From Erinaceus europaeus (taxonomy: Eukaryota > Chordata > Mammalia > Eulipotyphla > Erinaceidae), in assembly GCF_950295315.1 (NCBI RefSeq), contig NC_080172.1:79937118-80001117 (forward strand): a DNA stretch of 64,000 nt, read 5' to 3'. The notes under the pieces were generated by a model, which was given only the letters and a program-made list of their open reading frames with translations, had not been told where the DNA came from and searched no databases. Made by a program: the position numbers and the translations under genes. This document shows, in pieces, positions 59,651-64,000 of the stretch. Every line of letters begins with the position of its first letter. Positions within the stretch are counted from its first letter, which is position 1.

Positions 59651-61553
59651 AAATAAAATTATTTTTTGGAATTCAACAAAATGCTGCCAAATTCACTAAT
59701 ATCTATGACTCTTTTCTATTAAAGTATCCTTTATGGCTAGCATTACTTTCTCAAATGTATGATTTAGCTTTTTTCTACTAACTCAAACATGAAAAAGATC
59801 TAGAATTATTGAGCATTACACATGTGCTTCCCTGATTTGGAGGTCCCGGTGAGGACTACTTTTTCAAACAGGTGTCACATTAAAGATAGAATATCATGCT
59901 GTGGTCAGCTGCAATGTTTGGCAAAGAGGGATTGAACAATGTGATCAGAGTTAGGAATCATATTCTTTACCTCTGAGACCTAAAGAGAATGTATTCTAAG
60001 CCACAAAACTGAAAGTTCATATTCTTTGTTATGCTCTGCAAAAGACATGTTATTTCCATTATATTTATCCTTCTCTTATGCACACATTCATCACCTTTCT
60101 CCCTCTGAGACTATTTCCTTTAATACTAAATCTTGAGACAAAACTAAAGAAGATGAGTAAAAAAAAAGAGAGATATTGATTAATAGACTAATGATCCTGA
60201 ATATTCTTTTTGCTCAAATAATGCTACTTTTCACTTTGTCTTGATCTTCTCTGCTCTTTTTCCTCTCTTTCCTCATACTTCACACCAACCACAGTTATCT
60301 TCACCTGAACCATACCTTTCTGTACAGGGAGCTATTTCCTTGAGCCCACTCACATGCTCCTATTTCTTCCATATTGAACTGTAACACCTGTCAATAATGG
60401 GTGCTGTGATCAACAGCAATAAAAAAAAAAAACCAGACTCTAATGTTTCACTTTTCAGAATAATAATTAATGAATCTATGCTAACAAAAGTTTGACTGTG
60501 CCAAGTATTGAAAAATTCTCCCCTTGACTATATGCTATTGATATTTGGGAATCAACCAAAGATGTTTCTCATATATTGTTAAGATATTTAGTTTTCACCT
60601 ATATTCTGAATTTGAGTTCAAAATGCTTTTTCTCAGATGTTCAGCACAGTGATTTACAATAGAAATTATGACAGGACCTTTTTCAAAGTGATTGGAACCT
60701 TTCTTGTATAAACTTAATACAGCATAATGAATGTGTTGGCATTTGGTCCTTATTTGCATATTGTAAAAATAAAATAGAGTGTACAACAAAGTCCCTGTTA
60801 AATTCTCATTACTTGTGAAATGAAGATGCTCAAAATACAATGTAACCTAATTAAAAGAAAGAAATGGCATTCAAATAATACATACTTCTAAGACAATACA
60901 TGCACATTAATATTTACAATGCATGCAAAGGGTTATACCACATTAAGCATTCTGGAGGGGAATACCTAAATTTCTTTGCTTCAATTAATCATTCATAAAA
61001 ATTTCAAAATACAAATGCTAGCTATTTCAACTAGTGGTCTAACATCACATTTCACTATAATCAGTGTGTTGGCAGTTTTAATAAGAAACCATCTCTGAAA
61101 GGTATTCTCAGAGTGTAAAAAATGATGCTGTTGCACAATCATTTATGGAAAGTTTGAAAATAAAAATTTAATTTATTTTATTTCCTTTTTCCTACTGCTC
61201 ATATGTTCTGGTTTGTTCATGAAAACACAAATGTTGACATCAATACTATTTTAAGGAATAACAGCAAGGTGTTTGTTTTTAAAGCTTTACTTGCTCATCT
61301 CCCACATATAATTACATGATCTTTGAAACTTTCAAAATAAATAGAAAGAAAATGGCCTTTCAAAATGAAGTAATTATATAAACAGAGGCTTGTAGTTCTC
61401 TAAATTAAGGGTAGATTATACATTTTTTCTACTATATAAGATCTTCCAACTTGAAAGTTTGCTTACAAGTAAATGTATAATCTTACATTTGGGATTTATT
61501 ATATATAAAACATACATAATTAAGAGCTGGGGAATTAGAATTTAGAATTAGAA

Positions 61554-61902
61554 ATTAGAATTTCTGAGACACAGGGGCACATACAAGACTATAATTTTGG
61601 GTTATCCAATGCCATATGTTTTGATAATTATTAAATATTTTCAAAGAGCATTATACAATCTGCAACAGTGTTTTAATTAGACTAAGGGCAAGAACACTCT
61701 AGAATAATTTAATTTTAAAAAACAACTTCTAGCTCAGAATCCTTTGAACTGTTTACTCCAATTGTTCTATCATTTAACTAAGGAAGAGGAGTATCTTTGT
61801 CTTCACCAAACATGTCATCATAGGAAAATATCATGAAATCTTGTGATAAGGATGTTAGTCTCAGAAACTGCTCATGTGCCCCTATGTCTCAGAAATTCTA
61901 AT
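61554..61902. repeat. 29-bp terminal inverted repeats around ~290 bp
   Basis: The arm 61554-61582 (attagaatttctgagacaca...) is the reverse complement of 61874-61902 with one mismatch. The interior arms do not pair further. An AGAATT-rich stretch precedes the left arm. No transposase fragment or clear TSD is visible. It may be a small non-autonomous DNA element or a chance foldback of an old repeat. Confidence 0.75.
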
Positions 61903-62806
61903 GCACTGTCATATGTATGATCTCAAATACCTTTTAGTGTAAAGGTTTATCATATGCTACATTTTTCAACAACCAAGAACAAAGGGCAATTGGGCCCTGG
62001 CTTTTCATTTGGAGAAAAAATAAATTTAAAAAATGAAACAAAAGTTTGTTACATTTTTCTAAATGAAAAAAAAAGAATGTGGATTATAAAGTATGAGTGG
62101 AAGCTTCTTTTGGCACCATGATGTTCTTTCTGAAGACAAAAGCACTCAGTGAAGTAAAAATAGAATAAAAGGGAGGTATAAACCAAGTAGACCTCTTATG
62201 CCACACAGTACACATTCTTTTAAGCAAATAATTGCTTGCCATACTATAACATTAACTGTTTTCTTCAGTCTACTTTCAAAGTTAGGCTACTTCTTTATTT
62301 GCAAGGTAGTTGCTATTTAGAAGGGTTTTTTTTTTTCATACCTCTAAGATAATCTTAGGTATGCTTCCTGAATAAGTTCTCTTCTTTCCTTTTTCTTTTA
62401 ATATAGTTTAATGACTGGGGGTATAATTACTCAGTTGATATCACCCAGTCACATCAGAGATTTGACTTATTGAATGTATGATACATTTCTCCAAATGACT
62501 TGAGTAAATAATATGAACTATGTATGTGTAGAAAGCATAATAGATATGCATATACACATATATTTTCTCATCAATCATCTCAGTAACTCTACTTTGAAAC
62601 ACATGCACAGACACACATTAAAAGATTATATAAGCCAGAAGAAAGTCTTTAATATGTAAGTTTAATCATAATTTTTTCTTCTCTAGGTAAAGTTATTTTT
62701 TACCAAATTTTAATTTATTATAATGTTTATTTCTATCAATTACCTGTTTTGGTTGAGTATATAAGTAATGCCTTATATAGGACTTACTGTATTAAAAGCA
62801 ACATAA

Positions 62807-63024
62807 GGGGGTTGTGCAGTAGCGTAGCAGGTTAAGCGCACATGGCAGGAAGCTCAAGGACCAACACAGGGATATTGGTTCGAGCCCCAGGCTCCCCACA
62901 TGCAGGGGGGTCACTTCATAAGTGGTGAAGCAGGTCTGCAGGTATCTCTCTTTCACTCCACCTTTCTGTCTTCCCCTCCTCTCTCCATTTCTCTCTGTCC
63001 TATCCAACAACAATGACAAAAAAA
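62807..63024 (+). mobile_element. Young tRNA-derived SINE with TSD
   Basis: 'gtgcagtagcgtagcaggttaagcgc' A-box region, B-box GGTTCGAGCCC at 62878-62888, short body. It ends early at 'ccaacaacaatgac' plus A11. Perfect TSD aaaagcaacataa at 62794-62806 and 63025-63037. Confidence 0.95.
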
Positions 63025-63950
63025 AAAAGCAACATAACAAATTAGTTGTAGATGCTTGACGCTCATATGGGATGTGACTATGCCTTTTAACTATGGTCTC
63101 TAAGAAATGCCAGGAAAAAAATTTTACTCAAAACAAACCAATGTCTATATGTCATGTATTGAAAAGTATGCATAATTTTCACTGGGCATCATTTTTCATG
63201 GTATTGTTATTCTGATGTGCTTAAAAGGGGCCTAGAGTAGAAATTTTGTCTTTTAACTTATAAGATATTATTCTTATAAAAACACTCATGACTTAATAGT
63301 GCTTTATCCTCATATAGAATTACTTTGACCTACTCCATTTCTTACTGCCATATTAGTGGAAAAAGTTTTTATTTCCAATTAAATATACTGTAGCCATAAA
63401 GTTTCTATGAGTCAAGTGTTTCCAGATGCCAAGTACTTTAACTTACAGTTTATACCTTACTGTAATTCCTAACACCAAACAACATACAAACATCTGTTTC
63501 CTTCCTATTCTTTTGTTTTGGTTTGAGGGGTCAACTTTCTTATACTTCTTTTTCATGCTTAAGAAAGATCAACAATTCTCTTTTGTTTTAAAGTAAATTT
63601 TCCTTAAATTTAATTTTTTTTACCAGCACATAGATGTTTTTACATCATATCAACCCATTAAATTATGAGGAGTAGAAGAAAACCTTAAGGAAAAAGCACT
63701 AGAGAACTTCTAAGAGAAAAAGATGGAAAAACTATCATCAACTGCGTATTTTTAAGAACTTCCTAATTTTAATTATCATAACAATTATTATATACTTAAT
63801 TAAATTAATTAGATAATATTTCTATACCTCTATCCTTAATAAGACATTTCATTTACATCAGTAAAAACTAGATATACTTATTTAAATGTAATACTTATCA
63901 GTAATGGAATTTTTTTGTATTAGGTATTATATTTATAAAAAGGCTTCTTT

Positions 63951-64000
63951 TTTAAAATTTTATTTATAAAAATGAAACACTGACAAAACCATAGGATAAG
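63951..64000 (-). mobile_element. Old L1 3' end, cut by the window edge
   Basis: 'acactgacaaaaccataggataag' is the same antisense L1 terminus as 35735-35760; the element continues past the window. Confidence 0.75.

Larger units (their letters stand above)
24122..64000 (-). other. DPYD intron 14, 3' part (at least 39.9 kb)
   Basis: Everything upstream of exon 15 in transcript sense. It contains both full-length L1 copies, the Vingi element and most SINEs. I recognise nothing in 24901-25463, 25834-26540, 34037-35704 apart from (TA)n, 40216-41577, 44896-45353, 47959-48231, 54471-55255, 55887-56564, 59651-61553, 61903-62793 and 63038-63950. The stretch 59.65-62.8 kb is the longest one nearly free of recognisable repeats. 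Confidence 0.85.

Noticed and set aside
60595..60840. An 81-codon minus-strand frame as a possible pseudogene
   Set aside because: No recognised family, AT-rich codons, no TSD or poly-A; chance frame.
24122..64000. DPYD exon 14 within the window
   Set aside because: No frame with the expected GPMYGPGQ-type segment was seen on the minus strand.

Overview
The window is mammalian intronic DNA, almost certainly from a hedgehog (Erinaceus or a close relative). Three things support this. Two short spliced exons of a conserved vertebrate gene lie on the minus strand. A young tRNA-derived SINE with a hedgehog-type body and several young L1 elements fill much of the rest. A Vingi-type non-LTR reverse transcriptase gene sits at 46.4-47.9 kb; among mammals this clade has been described only from hedgehogs.

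Host gene: minus-strand DPYD (dihydropyrimidine dehydrogenase). Exon 15 (human numbering) is 24053-24121 (69 bp) and exon 16 is 5041-5124 (84 bp, with the active-site cysteine equivalent to human Cys671). Both are exactly in phase with consensus splice sites. The window therefore spans the start of intron 16 (1-5040), all of intron 15 (5125-24052) and the 3' ~40 kb of intron 14 (24122-64000). No other host exon was recognised. A processed pseudogene of MIX23 (CCDC58), with target-site duplication (TSD) and poly-A, lies in intron 16 at 1904-2591.

Mobile elements dominate. Five L1 copies on the plus strand are antisense to DPYD: 3' fragments at 7.4-8.4, 18.9-22.0 and 57.9-59.6 kb, a long truncated copy at 9.8-14.4 kb and a full-length copy at 26.56-34.01 kb. 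A second full-length L1 lies on the minus strand at 48.25-54.46 kb with an intact ORF1. The two full-length copies have unrelated 5'UTRs, one of them a tandem dimer with YY1-like AAGATGGCGG motifs. Older L1 remnants and about 20 SINE copies of several ages fill much of the remainder, with nested insertions and clear TSDs.

Points of most interest: the Vingi copy, whose 519-codon RT frame is uninterrupted but has Asn in place of the catalytic motif-A Asp, and whose stop codon is the first unit of its 3' (TAG)n tail; a 310-bp tandem duplication just upstream of it; the dimeric L1 promoter; a recurrent 145-codon frame in L1 3'UTRs; a SINE-L1 chimera; a rearranged L1 with 82-bp inverted arms; and an unexplained 29-bp inverted repeat spanning 61554-61902.
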